Assembly (NCBI GenBank): GCA_026708325.1
Contig: JAPOVC010000010.1
Span: forward strand, 34,370-98,369
Reading direction: 5' to 3'
From: Anaerolineaceae bacterium
GTDB lineage: Bacteria; Chloroflexota; Anaerolineae; Aggregatilineales; Phototrophicaceae
Length of the DNA stretch: 64,000 bases
The position numbers were made by a program, and so were the translations under genes. Below, one piece after another: positions 8,501 to 16,632 of the stretch (position 1 is its first letter; each line of letters begins with the position of its first letter). Under the pieces are notes generated by a model. It did no database searches, had not been told where the DNA came from, and saw only the letters and a program-made list of their open reading frames with translations.

Positions 8501-9909
8501 AGCGATTGCTCAGCCCGGAGCAGGGCAAGACGCTGCGCCAGTGGCAAACCACCTACGAGCGTTTCCTCGCCACCCACATCGATCCGGACCTCAGTCGCAG
8601 CGCTCGTCTGACGCGCTTCAACGACCTGTTTCGCGTCATGTTTATCGACCGCCACCCGGCCTGGCCGCTCTACCGCCACTGGTTCGAACTGACCGAGCAT
8701 CAGTCGGAATTTTCGGTCGCGTCCGGCACGCAGGAAAGCCCGGAGTCCGAAGCGGCCCCCGCTCGCCAGGGGCGCCGGCAACGCGGCCTCTTGCCCGGCG
8801 GTCTGCCAGTGCTGTCGCAACCCTCGTCACCACCGCATCCTGGAGCGGAGCCGTCGGAACCGACCCTGCCACAGCCCCCGGAACCCGGGCCGGACCAGGT
8901 AGACAGGTCACCGGTCCCGTTCTCGGACGACGATGAGTTTCCGGAACTGCCGGAAAGCGCGCCGGCTCCACGACGCATATCCCGTCAGGTCACCGTGGTG
9001 ACCCTTGTCATTGTGGTGCTTGCCATTCTGGCGCTGGTATTCGTCTACGCGCCGGGCAGGGACCTGAACCCTGGTCAGGTCAGTCCGGCTGCTACGACAG
9101 TGCCCCCGATGACCCCCGGTGACGCTGCCGACGCGCCGGCGGCCGTCGTCTTGCCAGCCAGCGCCACGCCGTTGCCGGACCCAACCACTGCGCCAACGGT
9201 AGCAACGCTGGCGCCATCCGCGACGGCCGGACCCACCCGTACTGCGACACCCCTGCGGACCGCCACACCCCTGCCCAGTGTCACGCTGCCACCTTTGGGC
9301 CTCCAGGGCCGCCAAAACCTTCTGACCCTGCTGGCCGGTCTGGCCGCAGGGGATGCCCTCACCTGGCCGACGGACGCCTACAGGACCGGCGACGAGAACG
9401 GGGTCTGGCATCTTGGCCGCGAAGAACCTGCGGGTGACGGCCCCGTCGTCTTTGCGCTGACGTCGGATGCACTGGATGCGGCCTATGGCAATCGGGCGGC
9501 CACGCGCATCCGGCGCATGGAAGTCACCCTGGTTCTCGGCGAATACGACCCGACGCTGCTGCAGGAGGATTCCATCTGGTTTGGCGCAACATTGCAGAGT
9601 GCCGGCGATTCACAGATGGCCGCCGGCGCGCGGGTGCGTCTCGTGCAACCTGGCGTGATCAATCTGTCGCAGCATCGCGGAACGGAACTGCGGCCGGTCG
9701 GTCAGCGCACGGTCAACGCCGTGGTGGCCCGGCTGCGGCTTGAGCGTGACATGGACGCTGGCAGCGTACGCGTGTTCTTTAACGACGAGTCTCTTGGCGA
9801 GCCCGTCCCCATGGTGCCGGGCGAAGCCTTGCACCCTGTACTCTACGTTCAGGGCGGTGGCGTCATCGTCAGCGTCACGGACTGGCAAATAACCCTCAGT
9901 CCGGGTTGA
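5515..9909 (+). CDS. Giant membrane protein with N-terminal protein-kinase-like domain
   Basis: A 1464-residue protein. Residues about 10-270 have a protein-kinase-like fold: VIIK (Lys40, ATP site), a glutamate-rich helix after it, VYNDVDAWHLF (residues 142-152) where kinases have HRDxKxxN, and VIDWGNAV (162-169) for DFG. Lys40, Asp145 and Asp164 are kept, but the Mg-binding Asn after the catalytic loop is His150, so activity is uncertain. Residues about 280-1060 are long, helical and repeat-like. A proline-rich stretch precedes one membrane helix at about 1159-1179 (VTLVIVVLAILALVFVY). A Thr/Pro-rich stalk follows, then an extracytoplasmic beta-rich domain (about 1260-1464). The layout resembles bacterial receptor kinases with inside-N topology. 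ATG 5515 has AAGGAGG four bases upstream; ATG 5488 has none. It is transcribed alone. Confidence 0.7.
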   Translation: MADSLFDNRYRYDHIYPRGRSGETLRAFDSRAQDRPVIIKRPAPNDAPPIRAGQEVSILNERRALQRLSGHPVLTELLGSGQFPIGGMPHQYIVMERAVGDIVGDTVLALKANGQYLSDLELLVILDSLLDLLQTAHERDIVYNDVDAWHLFWDRDAWRLKVIDWGNAVLLEGDESTPQGVSRQSDVGQVGELLYFLLTGGRRIELPRDAGNDFRADFGPEAERVSTRLQSIVSRAAHPRLQLRYPDLATLRKDLADFRAPLQRERDMVLNRVSGRLRHDRSRDELHGLMQTLAPALAADPGYPQSRELQKAIEARLQDIAIAADLDAIRIYMENGNWQRSAELLSELRPRADGENSRLVRLLGDMARLLQDAQREDIPALVQDSIALLFDGQVAEAAQELVTRHASESDYELQYMLAERISAHYPDVQLLQPNLLRVRLAMGDLAYAGQPVGEPQVVLDEVLALLQGINANPRLAPGVLQERYGQVGEGLESLQTLLDSLGGGQPLPGAEGLGGALQRALMASRSLARNLQIIGSRAASSPREATTALADCQIIDPVNNAWALLQRRLDALYEFLGTCQTWVPLADGSGLDNWLRDTRSDLNPFMEFLTDPLFKDMVSGLDVATSAWDKYAMATLQGNRASALDALTQASEAVQTLSPTLSSWFIQLRSVVAGARYVERHALFGGLGRALADGWQTWDRGQLAEAARLAQRAREIARNNPQREASDRLARLAEASRIWVERNGVASAEATRTALAAAESLFTEEELKLRDDFAQQMPGTDTFLKAMNRGLVDQVDQQSTAALRILFFYYLLRGAEDAQENDANALENAAFWHEAALRTLGDDGPQHVAARSLESFISRRQDLLDAAGRINEINGPDILPRLATIADQLEANPQARLLAPAILSLAEFQAALRDWTDGEFRPAGVKLENAMNAIDDAEQAAAITLTGYRTWLVSLQAGAAELHTRLRRMNKVIEEKPDTPDNALLEAHRWLVSETERLLSPEQGKTLRQWQTTYERFLATHIDPDLSRSARLTRFNDLFRVMFIDRHPAWPLYRHWFELTEHQSEFSVASGTQESPESEAAPARQGRRQRGLLPGGLPVLSQPSSPPHPGAEPSEPTLPQPPEPGPDQVDRSPVPFSDDDEFPELPESAPAPRRISRQVTVVTLVIVVLAILALVFVYAPGRDLNPGQVSPAATTVPPMTPGDAADAPAAVVLPASATPLPDPTTAPTVATLAPSATAGPTRTATPLRTATPLPSVTLPPLGLQGRQNLLTLLAGLAAGDALTWPTDAYRTGDENGVWHLGREEPAGDGPVVFALTSDALDAAYGNRAATRIRRMEVTLVLGEYDPTLLQEDSIWFGATLQSAGDSQMAAGARVRLVQPGVINLSQHRGTELRPVGQRTVNAVVARLRLERDMDAGSVRVFFNDESLGEPVPMVPGEALHPVLYVQGGGVIVSVTDWQITLSPG

Positions 9910-9915
9910 ACCCTG

Positions 9916-10407
9916 CTAACCCGAGTAACTCCACCCGATATCCTGCAGCGTCAGGGTCGCGTCGGACTTGCCGGCGCGGTTTACACCGGCGCCAATGACC
10001 TCACCGACGATCACGTCATGATCGCCACCACTGTCAACGCTCGAGACCACGCGGCATTCCAGCCAGGCCGCAGCACCGGAAATGAGCGGGCAACCGGTCT
10101 CCGGCCCGGCAGTCGTCGAGGCGTCCTTCACCTTGTCCGGGTTCTTCTCCCGGCTCTTCGTCAGGCCCGTAATGAGCTCGGCGTCGGCCTTGTCGAAGAT
10201 ATTGACGGAGAAGACCTTGCCTTCGGCGACGATGCCATGGGTCACGGCCGTTTTGGACAGGCCAAAGGCGACCTGACGCGGCGAGAAGGAAGACTGGGTC
10301 AGCCAGTTGACCACCATCAGGTTGACGTCGTCGCCGTTGCGGGAGCCGATGGCGTAAAAGCCATAGGGAATCATGTTCAATGCATCGCGAATGCTGTCTT
10401 CAGCCAT
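9916..10407 (-). CDS. Flavin reductase-like (FMN-binding) protein
   Basis: A 163-residue split-barrel flavin-binding protein of the flavin reductase / NADH:FMN oxidoreductase family. The start IRDALNMIPYGFYAIGSRNGDDVNLMVVNW matches the flavin-binding front of the family (catalytic 'G(L/I)...T...G...n.m..sw'), then SFSPRQVAFGLSKTAVT and KVFSVNI complete the conserved core. Such proteins reduce FMN with NAD(P)H or act as high-molecular-weight rubredoxin-type partners. The ATG at 10407 has a gagag ribosome site. It is convergent with the kinase-like gene and divergent from the MFS gene; it is probably a single-gene unit. Confidence 0.85.
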   Translation of the reverse strand: MAEDSIRDALNMIPYGFYAIGSRNGDDVNLMVVNWLTQSSFSPRQVAFGLSKTAVTHGIVAEGKVFSVNIFDKADAELITGLTKSREKNPDKVKDASTTAGPETGCPLISGAAAWLECRVVSSVDSGGDHDVIVGEVIGAGVNRAGKSDATLTLQDIGWSYSG

Positions 10408-10502
10408 GTTGCCTCTCCTGGTTGCCTGAATCTGCTTCGCAAGTTTAGCAGAAGTGGCGACGCAAGTCGCCAGGGGTCGCCCTGGTCCGGGAGGACGGAG
10501 CG

Positions 10503-11702
10503 GTGAGCGACGATGGCCGTCGCCGGCAACTCTTTGCCATCGGTTTCCTGGGATTCGTGGCCCTCGGAATGCCGGTCGCGGCCCTGGGAGTCGCCTGGGC
10601 GCAAATGCAACGCAGCTTCGAGGTTTCCCTGGAATCCCTGGGCCTGGTCATGGTCGCCCTGCTGCTGGGCCGCGTCCTGGTCAGCGTCTACAGCGGTAAT
10701 CTGGCCAGTCGTATGGGCGTGGGCAACTATCTGCTGGCGGGCAGCCTGCTCATGCTGACCGGTTTCGCCGGCGTTGCGGCGGCGCCCGGACTGTTACCCC
10801 TGATCGTCTTGCACACCACACTCGGCGTGGGGGTGACGGTGCTCAATACCGGCATCAACATCCACGCCGCCGCCAACTATTCCGGCGCTCGCATGAACCT
10901 GCTGCATACCGGCTATGGTCTTGGGTCCGCGCTGGGGCCCCTGATCGTCACCCTGGTCGTCTTTCATCTCGGCCTCGACTGGCGCTGGAGCTATGTCGTC
11001 TTCCTGGTCCCGCAACTGGGCCTGACCCTGCTGCTCGCCCGCACGCGTCAATCCTGGAAATTGAACGGGAAGCCCGCGTCCGGGGAGCCCGCGCAGCCCC
11101 TGCGCCGCACCTTGCGTCTGGCGCCGGTCTGGTTCGGCATGTTGCTTTTCTTTCTGCACGGCGGCATCCAGCACGGTACGGGCGCGCTGGGCAACAGCCT
11201 GATGATCGATGGACGTGGCATCGCCCCGGACCAGGCGGGCCTGTGGGTCAGCATCTTCTGGGCCGGTCTGACGATCGGTCGCGTGCTAACCGGCGTGTTG
11301 GTCGAGCGCATCGGCAACGATCGCTTCATGCGCGTCAGCATGCTCTTGACCATCGTCGGTACGCTGCTTTTCCAGGCAAACCTGGGCGAATCCCCGACCT
11401 TCGCGGGAATCGCGCTCATCGGCTTAACCCTGGCGCCCGTACTTCCCCTGCTACTGGCGGATACACCTGGACGCGTGGGCGCGGTGCATTCGCCCAACAC
11501 AGTCGGTCTGCAAATTGGCAGCTCTGGCGTTGGAATCGCCCTGTTGCCGGCGCTTATGGCTGTGGTGGCCGATCGAGTCGGCCTCGAGACCATAGGGGTC
11601 AGCCTCGTTCTCATCGCCCTGCTGAGCTTCCTCGCGCACGAAGGCCTGCTGGCGCTGGAACGGCGCCAGGCCCTCCCCGCTTCGCTCAGCCCTGCTCGCT
11701 GA
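10503..11702 (+). CDS. MFS transporter
   Basis: A 399-residue, 12-helix major facilitator transporter in the cytoplasmic membrane. Hydrophobic segments alternate through the whole length, with a family-like motif GRVLVSVYSGNLASRMG at about 58-74 in the loop between helices 2 and 3 and a repeat of that pattern at TIGRVLTGVLVERIGNDRF in the second half. It resembles the FucP/Gal-type and 'MFS_1' sugar or drug transporters, but substrate cannot be told. GTG at 10503 follows a ggagg site. The 3' end overlaps the convergent gene at 11686 by 17 bases. Confidence 0.85.
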   Translation: MSDDGRRRQLFAIGFLGFVALGMPVAALGVAWAQMQRSFEVSLESLGLVMVALLLGRVLVSVYSGNLASRMGVGNYLLAGSLLMLTGFAGVAAAPGLLPLIVLHTTLGVGVTVLNTGINIHAAANYSGARMNLLHTGYGLGSALGPLIVTLVVFHLGLDWRWSYVVFLVPQLGLTLLLARTRQSWKLNGKPASGEPAQPLRRTLRLAPVWFGMLLFFLHGGIQHGTGALGNSLMIDGRGIAPDQAGLWVSIFWAGLTIGRVLTGVLVERIGNDRFMRVSMLLTIVGTLLFQANLGESPTFAGIALIGLTLAPVLPLLLADTPGRVGAVHSPNTVGLQIGSSGVGIALLPALMAVVADRVGLETIGVSLVLIALLSFLAHEGLLALERRQALPASLSPAR

Positions 11703-12342
11703 ATTCCAGCACGATGAGATTCTGGTCGCATTGCTCGCTGGTCACTATCTGCATGAATTCGGAAAGCGGACTGCCGCCCTGACTGCGCACTTGCAGCGAC
11801 CAGGGCGCCAGCAGCGGAACATCACCGAGACGCAACTCGAAGTTCCCTCGGGAATCCGTGGTGCCGCTCACTTCGAGGTCGCTGTCGACCTTGTCCGCGA
11901 CGACCAGCAGTCCGGCTGCACCGCTTCCGTTCCTGCGCACAACCCTGCCGGCGACGCCCGACCAGTCGCAACGACCCCTGCCCGGCACGTAGTCGATGGA
12001 GGCCGGGTCCAGGGTGAAGCGCAGGCCAGGCGGCAGCGCTGTGTGGGTCGCCGTGGCCTGTGGCACGATGGAAACGGGCGGCGGCCGGGTCGAGGTCGGG
12101 CGGGGCCGCAGGGTGGGCGTGGCGCTGGCTTCCGCGACTACTCGCAGGGCAGGCGGGCGGGCGGAACCGGACGAAAACAAAATCAGCCCGGAGAACAGCA
12201 CAATCAGGCACACAACCAGCAACAGGGCCAGGGGCCAGGGCGCCTGGCCGCGCCGTTCCTGGCCGCCGGCAGGAGGTCTGCTTCCGCCCTCCGATGCCTG
12301 CCGCGGGGGCGGGGCTGAAGCCGGGTCGTCCGAAGGTCCCAT
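11686..12342 (-). CDS. Membrane-anchored protein with carboxypeptidase-regulatory-like domain
   Basis: A 218-residue surface protein. After a proline-rich cytoplasmic lead, one hydrophobic helix (WPLALLLVVCLIVLFSGLIL, about residues 40-59) anchors it. A Thr/Pro-rich stalk (TPTLRPRPTSTRPPP) follows, and the C-terminal part (about 115-215) has the pattern GVAGRVVRRNGSGAAGLLV ... TTDSRGNFEL of a carboxypeptidase regulatory-like (transthyretin-like) beta-sandwich. Such domains are usually binding or structural modules on the cell surface. ATG 12342 gives this compact architecture; the frame is open further upstream but runs into the divergent FGE-like gene. Function unknown. Confidence 0.7.
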   Translation of the reverse strand: MGPSDDPASAPPPRQASEGGSRPPAGGQERRGQAPWPLALLLVVCLIVLFSGLILFSSGSARPPALRVVAEASATPTLRPRPTSTRPPPVSIVPQATATHTALPPGLRFTLDPASIDYVPGRGRCDWSGVAGRVVRRNGSGAAGLLVVADKVDSDLEVSGTTDSRGNFELRLGDVPLLAPWSLQVRSQGGSPLSEFMQIVTSEQCDQNLIVLEFSEQG

Positions 12343-12456
12343 CACCAAAGTATGCAATGCCCTGAGCGCAGCGCAAGCACTTACCCGGCCTTGTGGCCTG
12401 ACCCCTAAGACTTTAGGATAACCGCAGCAGGATACGGCAGCGGCAGGGGACAAGGC

Positions 12457-13818
12457 ATGGCGCGAGGAAGGTATCGTCCGGCGACCAGCGCGCGCAGGAG
12501 CGGCTGCGCCTGGCAATGGCTGATCATCGGCCTGGCGCTGGGATTCGGCTGCGCCATCACCCTCTTGCTGGGCGGAATGGCGCTGGGTCAGGTCACCCTT
12601 GACCTCGGCATACAGCCCACCGATACGCCGGTCGTCGTCGTCATCACCGCCACGCCCCTGCCGGCCACGCCCACACTGCCTCCGACGAATACGCCTCCAC
12701 CAACTGCCACAATGGTCCAGGTGCAGGAGATTGACACCCCCACGCCGACGCCCGCGCCCCCGACGGCCACGCCAACACCCGAGCCAGGCAGGGGAAACCC
12801 GACGGTGCTGGACGCGCTGGAGGGTCAGTTGACCGAACTCCTGTCGGTGGCGGGCGGCACCTTTGTCATGGGCACGACGGCCCAGGAGGTGCTGGCAGCG
12901 GTTGATGCCTGTGTCGCCGAGGGCGGCAACTGCCAGCTTTCCTTCGGTGAGGATTCCAGTCCGCCCCACAGCGTCACGCTAAACGCCTACCGGATGGAGC
13001 GTACCGAGGTCACCTACACCCAGTACCTTGCCTTTCTCAACGCTCTGGGGCCCCGCAGCCATCTCAACGGTTGCGATGGCCAGGCCTGCCTTGCCACGCT
13101 CAATGAGACGGACCTGAGCAACGTGACCTTCGACAGCGTCAATTACCGCGTGCCGGGCGTCCTGGCGGACCGCCCCGTGTCAGGAGTGACCTGGTACGGC
13201 GCGCGGGCCTACTGCGAGGCCATCGCGCGCCGTTTGCCGAGCGAGGCCGAGTGGGAACGTGCAGCGCGCAGCAACGACGACCGCATCTTCCCCTGGGGCA
13301 ACCTGCGCGACGTCGCCCTGGCCAACACGAGCAGCCGGGCCGATCGGGCGCCTGAAGAACGCGGCGCGGACCCGGTCGCCAGCTTCCCCGCCGGCGCCTG
13401 GGGTCTGCACGACATGGCGGGCAACGTCGCCGAATGGGTCACCGACTGGTACTCGCCCTTCTACTACAGCCAGGCGGAGGCCGCCGGCCTCAATCCTGCC
13501 GGTCCGCCCGTTGGCACCGAAAAGGTCTTGCGCGGTGGTTCCTGGGACGCGCGCATCTTTTTTGCCCGGACGCCGCACCGTCAGAGCCTGGCGCCGGACC
13601 AGCAGGCCTTCTACGTCGGCTTCCGCTGTGCGGCGGACGTCGCCGCTCCCGGGGCTGCGACCGCCGCGGGCGTGAATCTGGCCGGTCAGGACTTCTCCCT
13701 GCTGGAGACGGCCGACGAGGACATCGGCAACCAGCCGACCCTGCAGCCCCCGCCTGAACCCCTGTCTGCGGCTTCGGAAGACAGCGACGAGCCCCTGCCC
13801 ACACTCGAGCCGGGGTGA
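12457..13818 (+). CDS. Membrane-anchored FGE-fold (SUMF1/EgtB-like) protein without FGE cysteines
   Basis: A 453-residue protein: one N-terminal membrane helix (about 20-45), a stalk starting VVVVITATPLP and rich in Thr/Pro (about 50-115), and a formylglycine-generating-enzyme-fold domain (about 125-405). Visible family blocks are GGTFVMG, YRMERTEVTYTQYLAFLN, PVSGVTWYGARAYCEAI, RLPSEAEWERAAR, GLHDMAGNVAEWVTDW, VLRGGSW and VGFRCA. In true FGE the segment after GGS(W/F) carries two catalytic cysteines; here it reads DARIFFARTPHRQS with none, so it cannot use the known copper/cysteine chemistry. It is more likely a binding or PvdO/EgtB-like protein on the outer face. The acidic tail is low complexity. 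Confidence 0.85.
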   Translation: MARGRYRPATSARRSGCAWQWLIIGLALGFGCAITLLLGGMALGQVTLDLGIQPTDTPVVVVITATPLPATPTLPPTNTPPPTATMVQVQEIDTPTPTPAPPTATPTPEPGRGNPTVLDALEGQLTELLSVAGGTFVMGTTAQEVLAAVDACVAEGGNCQLSFGEDSSPPHSVTLNAYRMERTEVTYTQYLAFLNALGPRSHLNGCDGQACLATLNETDLSNVTFDSVNYRVPGVLADRPVSGVTWYGARAYCEAIARRLPSEAEWERAARSNDDRIFPWGNLRDVALANTSSRADRAPEERGADPVASFPAGAWGLHDMAGNVAEWVTDWYSPFYYSQAEAAGLNPAGPPVGTEKVLRGGSWDARIFFARTPHRQSLAPDQQAFYVGFRCAADVAAPGAATAAGVNLAGQDFSLLETADEDIGNQPTLQPPPEPLSAASEDSDEPLPTLEPG

Positions 13819-14835
13819 TCAGACGGGCAGCGCCAGCACCGGGCCATTGACCTTGACGCCCACACGCTGACCGGCACGAAAGCGGCGGCTGTTGTCCGTT
13901 TGTGCCGTAAGGGCTGTGTCGTCCGCCAGACGTAATTGCAGGCGCTGGTGATCCCCGAAGAACTGGACTTCCTCCACCCGCACGGGTCCACCCCCGGTCA
14001 CCTGAAGCGTTTCCGGCCGCAACAGCAGGGTCACCTCCCCCGCTGCGGGTTGTCGAAGTTCCAGATCGCCAATGGCGCAGCGGGCGACGCGGCCGCTCGC
14101 CTCGGCGCCCAGAAAATTACTCTCGCCGACGAGTTCGGCCACGGCCCGGCTGGCCGGTTCGTGATAGAGGCGCCAGGGCTCGGCCACCTGCAACAGGCGA
14201 CCGGCGGACATCACCGCCACCTGGTCCGCCACACTGAGCGCTTCCTCCTGGTCATGCGTGACGAAGACGGCCGTCGTCCCCGTCGCGCGCAATATGGCGC
14301 GGACCTCCGCGCGCAAGCGGACCCGCAAATGCGTATCCAGGTTCGAAAAGGGCTCATCCAGCAGCACCAGCGCCGGCTCCGGCGCCAGGGCCCGCGCCAG
14401 CGCCACCCGCTGTTGCTGGCCGCCGGAGAGGCCCTGCAGGCTGCGCGGGCCGAATCCATCCAGCCCGACCAGGGACAGCATCGTCTCCGTGCGCCGACGG
14501 CGCTGTTCCCGACTGCCCTTCAGGCCAAAGGAAATGTTGCCGGCGACGTCGAGGTGCGGGAAAAGCGCGTAGTCCTGAAAGACCATGCCCACGCGACGAT
14601 TCTCGGGAGGCACGTGGCCCTGTGGCCCGGCCACGGCGCGCCCCTCGATGTGGATCTCTCCGCTGTCGGGGCTCTCAAAGCCCGCGATCAGGCGCAGGGT
14701 CGTGGTCTTGCCACAGCCGCTCGGCCCCAACAGGGCCAGCAACTGTCCGGCCTGTAACGAAAGGCTGAAGTCCCTCAGCGCCTGGACCGTCTCAAAGCGC
14801 TTGCCGAGATTGCGGCAGGCCAGGGCGACATTCAT
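13819..14835 (-). CDS. fbpC: Ferric-iron ABC transporter ATP-binding protein
   Basis: A 338-residue ABC ATPase with Walker A GPSGCGKTT (about 37-45), Q-loop VGMVFQDYALFP, signature LSGGQQQRVALARAL, Walker B LVLLDEPFSNLD and the H-loop FVTHDQEEAL. The C-terminal 100 residues form the TOBE domain found in the CUT1/Fbp-type importers. It is the last gene of a three-gene operon after the permease (6-base gap) and the iron-binding protein, so it should energise ferric iron import. It is convergent with the FGE-fold gene, with abutting ends. Polyamine or thiamine importers share this architecture, but the binding protein points to iron. Confidence 0.88.
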   Translation of the reverse strand: MNVALACRNLGKRFETVQALRDFSLSLQAGQLLALLGPSGCGKTTTLRLIAGFESPDSGEIHIEGRAVAGPQGHVPPENRRVGMVFQDYALFPHLDVAGNISFGLKGSREQRRRRTETMLSLVGLDGFGPRSLQGLSGGQQQRVALARALAPEPALVLLDEPFSNLDTHLRVRLRAEVRAILRATGTTAVFVTHDQEEALSVADQVAVMSAGRLLQVAEPWRLYHEPASRAVAELVGESNFLGAEASGRVARCAIGDLELRQPAAGEVTLLLRPETLQVTGGGPVRVEEVQFFGDHQRLQLRLADDTALTAQTDNSRRFRAGQRVGVKVNGPVLALPV

Positions 14836-14841
14836 GCGGGT

Positions 14842-16593
14842 TCAGCGCAAATGCACGAGGACGGCCAGGGCATGGGCGCGCGCGCGCCGCGGCAACTCGC
14901 GCAGCAGCGCGACGCCGGTCCCGGGTGCTGCGCCGGGCTGCCGTTCCCGCAGCAAAATGGCGATCAGCCCCAGGGCCGAAACCCCCAACAACAACAGGCC
15001 GGGCCCACCGATTATCGAGAGCAGTGCCTCGCTGTAGGCGGACCAGATGTGGGTAGCGAAGGTGCGCGTGCCAATGGGCGCCAGCACAAGCGTGGTCGGC
15101 AACTCCTTCATCACGCTCAGAAAGACGAGCGCGATACCGGCAAGGATGCCGGCACGGGCCAGCGGGACGTAGATGCGCAACACAACCTGCCAGGGGCGTT
15201 GACCGAGGCCGCGGGCCGCCTCCTCGAGGCGCGGACTGACCGATTCCAGGGCGCCGCGACTGGCGCTGATGGCCAGGGGCAAAAAGCGCGTGACATAGCC
15301 CAGCAGCAGCAGGGGGACCGTCTGGTACCAGGCGGGCAAATAGCGGGCGGCGAAGAACACCAGCGCCAGTGCCACGACGATGCCCGGCAACACGTTGCCG
15401 CCGTGGGTCATGGCGACCAGCCAGTGATTGAGACGACTGTGCCTGCGCCGGAGCAGCAGGGCCAGAGGCAGGGCCAGGACCCCCGCCGCCAGCGCCGCCA
15501 GCGCGCTTACGCTGGCCGTGGTTGCAGTGAGCATGCCCATATCTGGCGGGGTGACGTTGAACAGGGCCCGCCGGGTCAACCAGGAACCCAGCACGCCCAC
15601 CGGCAACGCCACGCCCAGAGCGACCAGTAGCGCGCAAAAGAGCACTGCCGGCCAGCGCCAGCGACCGATTTGTTGCAGTTCGAGACGCCGTTGCGCGCCC
15701 GCCCCGAGTCTTGCGCCGCCCCGTTGTTGCCCCAGGCGTCGCTCCAGCCACAACAGAAACAAGGTGAGCAGGATGAGCATCAGCGCCAGGATGGCGGCCC
15801 GTTCCCGATCGAAGGAACTGGTGTACTGGAGATAGATGGCGCGGGTGAAGGCATTGTAGCGCATGACCGCGACGGCGCCGAAGTCGCTGAGCGTGTAGAG
15901 AGCGACCAGCAGGCTGCCCCCGGCCAGGGCCGGCCGCAGCAGCGGCAGGGTCACCCGCCGGAAGACCTGCCAGCGGCCCAGGCCCAGGCTCCGCGCCGCC
16001 TCTTCCAGCGCCGGGTCGCTGCCCAGCAACACGGCGCGCGCCGGCAGGGCGATGAAGGGCCAGGTGATCAGGGTGATGGAGAGCCAGGCGCCGAACCAGC
16101 CGCGCATGTCCGGCAGGCGTTCAAGCGGCATCAGCGCCGCCAGCAAATCGTACAAAAGGCCGCGCGGACCGAAAGCCGCCAGTAGCGTCACGGCGCCCAG
16201 ATAGGAAGGCACGACCATGGTAAGCAGACCGGCAATCAACCAGAAGCGCCGCAGGGGAAACTCGCAGCGCGCGGTCAGCCAGGCGAAAGGCAGGCCGATC
16301 GCCAGCGCGCCGGCGACCACCGTGACCGTCAGGACGATACTGTTGGCCAGGATGGTCAGCGTACGCGGGCGCAGGGCCCAGGCGAGCCCCTCGACTCCCG
16401 CGCCAGTCGCGCGCAATACCAGCCAGGCCAAAGGCAGCAGCACGACCAGCGCAGTGACGACGGCGATGAATTGCAACGCCTGGTGTCGGTCCAGGCGCGG
16501 CAAACGCGGCAAACGCGGACCGGCAGTCATCGCTGTGTCCGCCGGCCGCGCTGCCGCAAAACGGGTGTGTCCCCGGGTCAAGTCAGTGGCCAT
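14842..16593 (-). CDS. fbpB: Ferric-iron ABC transporter permease (fused double permease)
   Basis: A 583-residue membrane protein consisting of two tandem binding-protein-dependent permease domains, the arrangement of FbpB-type iron permeases. Each half has about six membrane helices and an EAA loop: EEAARSLGLGRWQVFRRVTLP in the first half and EEAARGLGQRPWQVVLRIYVP in the second, the contact sites for the ATPase. It lies between the binding protein (40-base gap upstream) and the ATPase. The ATG at 16593 is followed by a short polar lead before the first helix; the ATG at residue 22 is an alternative start. Confidence 0.9.
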   Translation of the reverse strand: MATDLTRGHTRFAAARPADTAMTAGPRLPRLPRLDRHQALQFIAVVTALVVLLPLAWLVLRATGAGVEGLAWALRPRTLTILANSIVLTVTVVAGALAIGLPFAWLTARCEFPLRRFWLIAGLLTMVVPSYLGAVTLLAAFGPRGLLYDLLAALMPLERLPDMRGWFGAWLSITLITWPFIALPARAVLLGSDPALEEAARSLGLGRWQVFRRVTLPLLRPALAGGSLLVALYTLSDFGAVAVMRYNAFTRAIYLQYTSSFDRERAAILALMLILLTLFLLWLERRLGQQRGGARLGAGAQRRLELQQIGRWRWPAVLFCALLVALGVALPVGVLGSWLTRRALFNVTPPDMGMLTATTASVSALAALAAGVLALPLALLLRRRHSRLNHWLVAMTHGGNVLPGIVVALALVFFAARYLPAWYQTVPLLLLGYVTRFLPLAISASRGALESVSPRLEEAARGLGQRPWQVVLRIYVPLARAGILAGIALVFLSVMKELPTTLVLAPIGTRTFATHIWSAYSEALLSIIGGPGLLLLGVSALGLIAILLRERQPGAAPGTGVALLRELPRRARAHALAVLVHLR

Positions 16594-16632
16594 GCCGCAC
16601 AGTGCCGGGCGGATGGCCAGCGACGGTGTCGA

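Noticed and set aside
6190..8820. 876-residue open frame antisense to the kinase-like gene
   Set aside because: GC-rich shadow frame with no domain and no ribosome site; the plus-strand gene explains the region.
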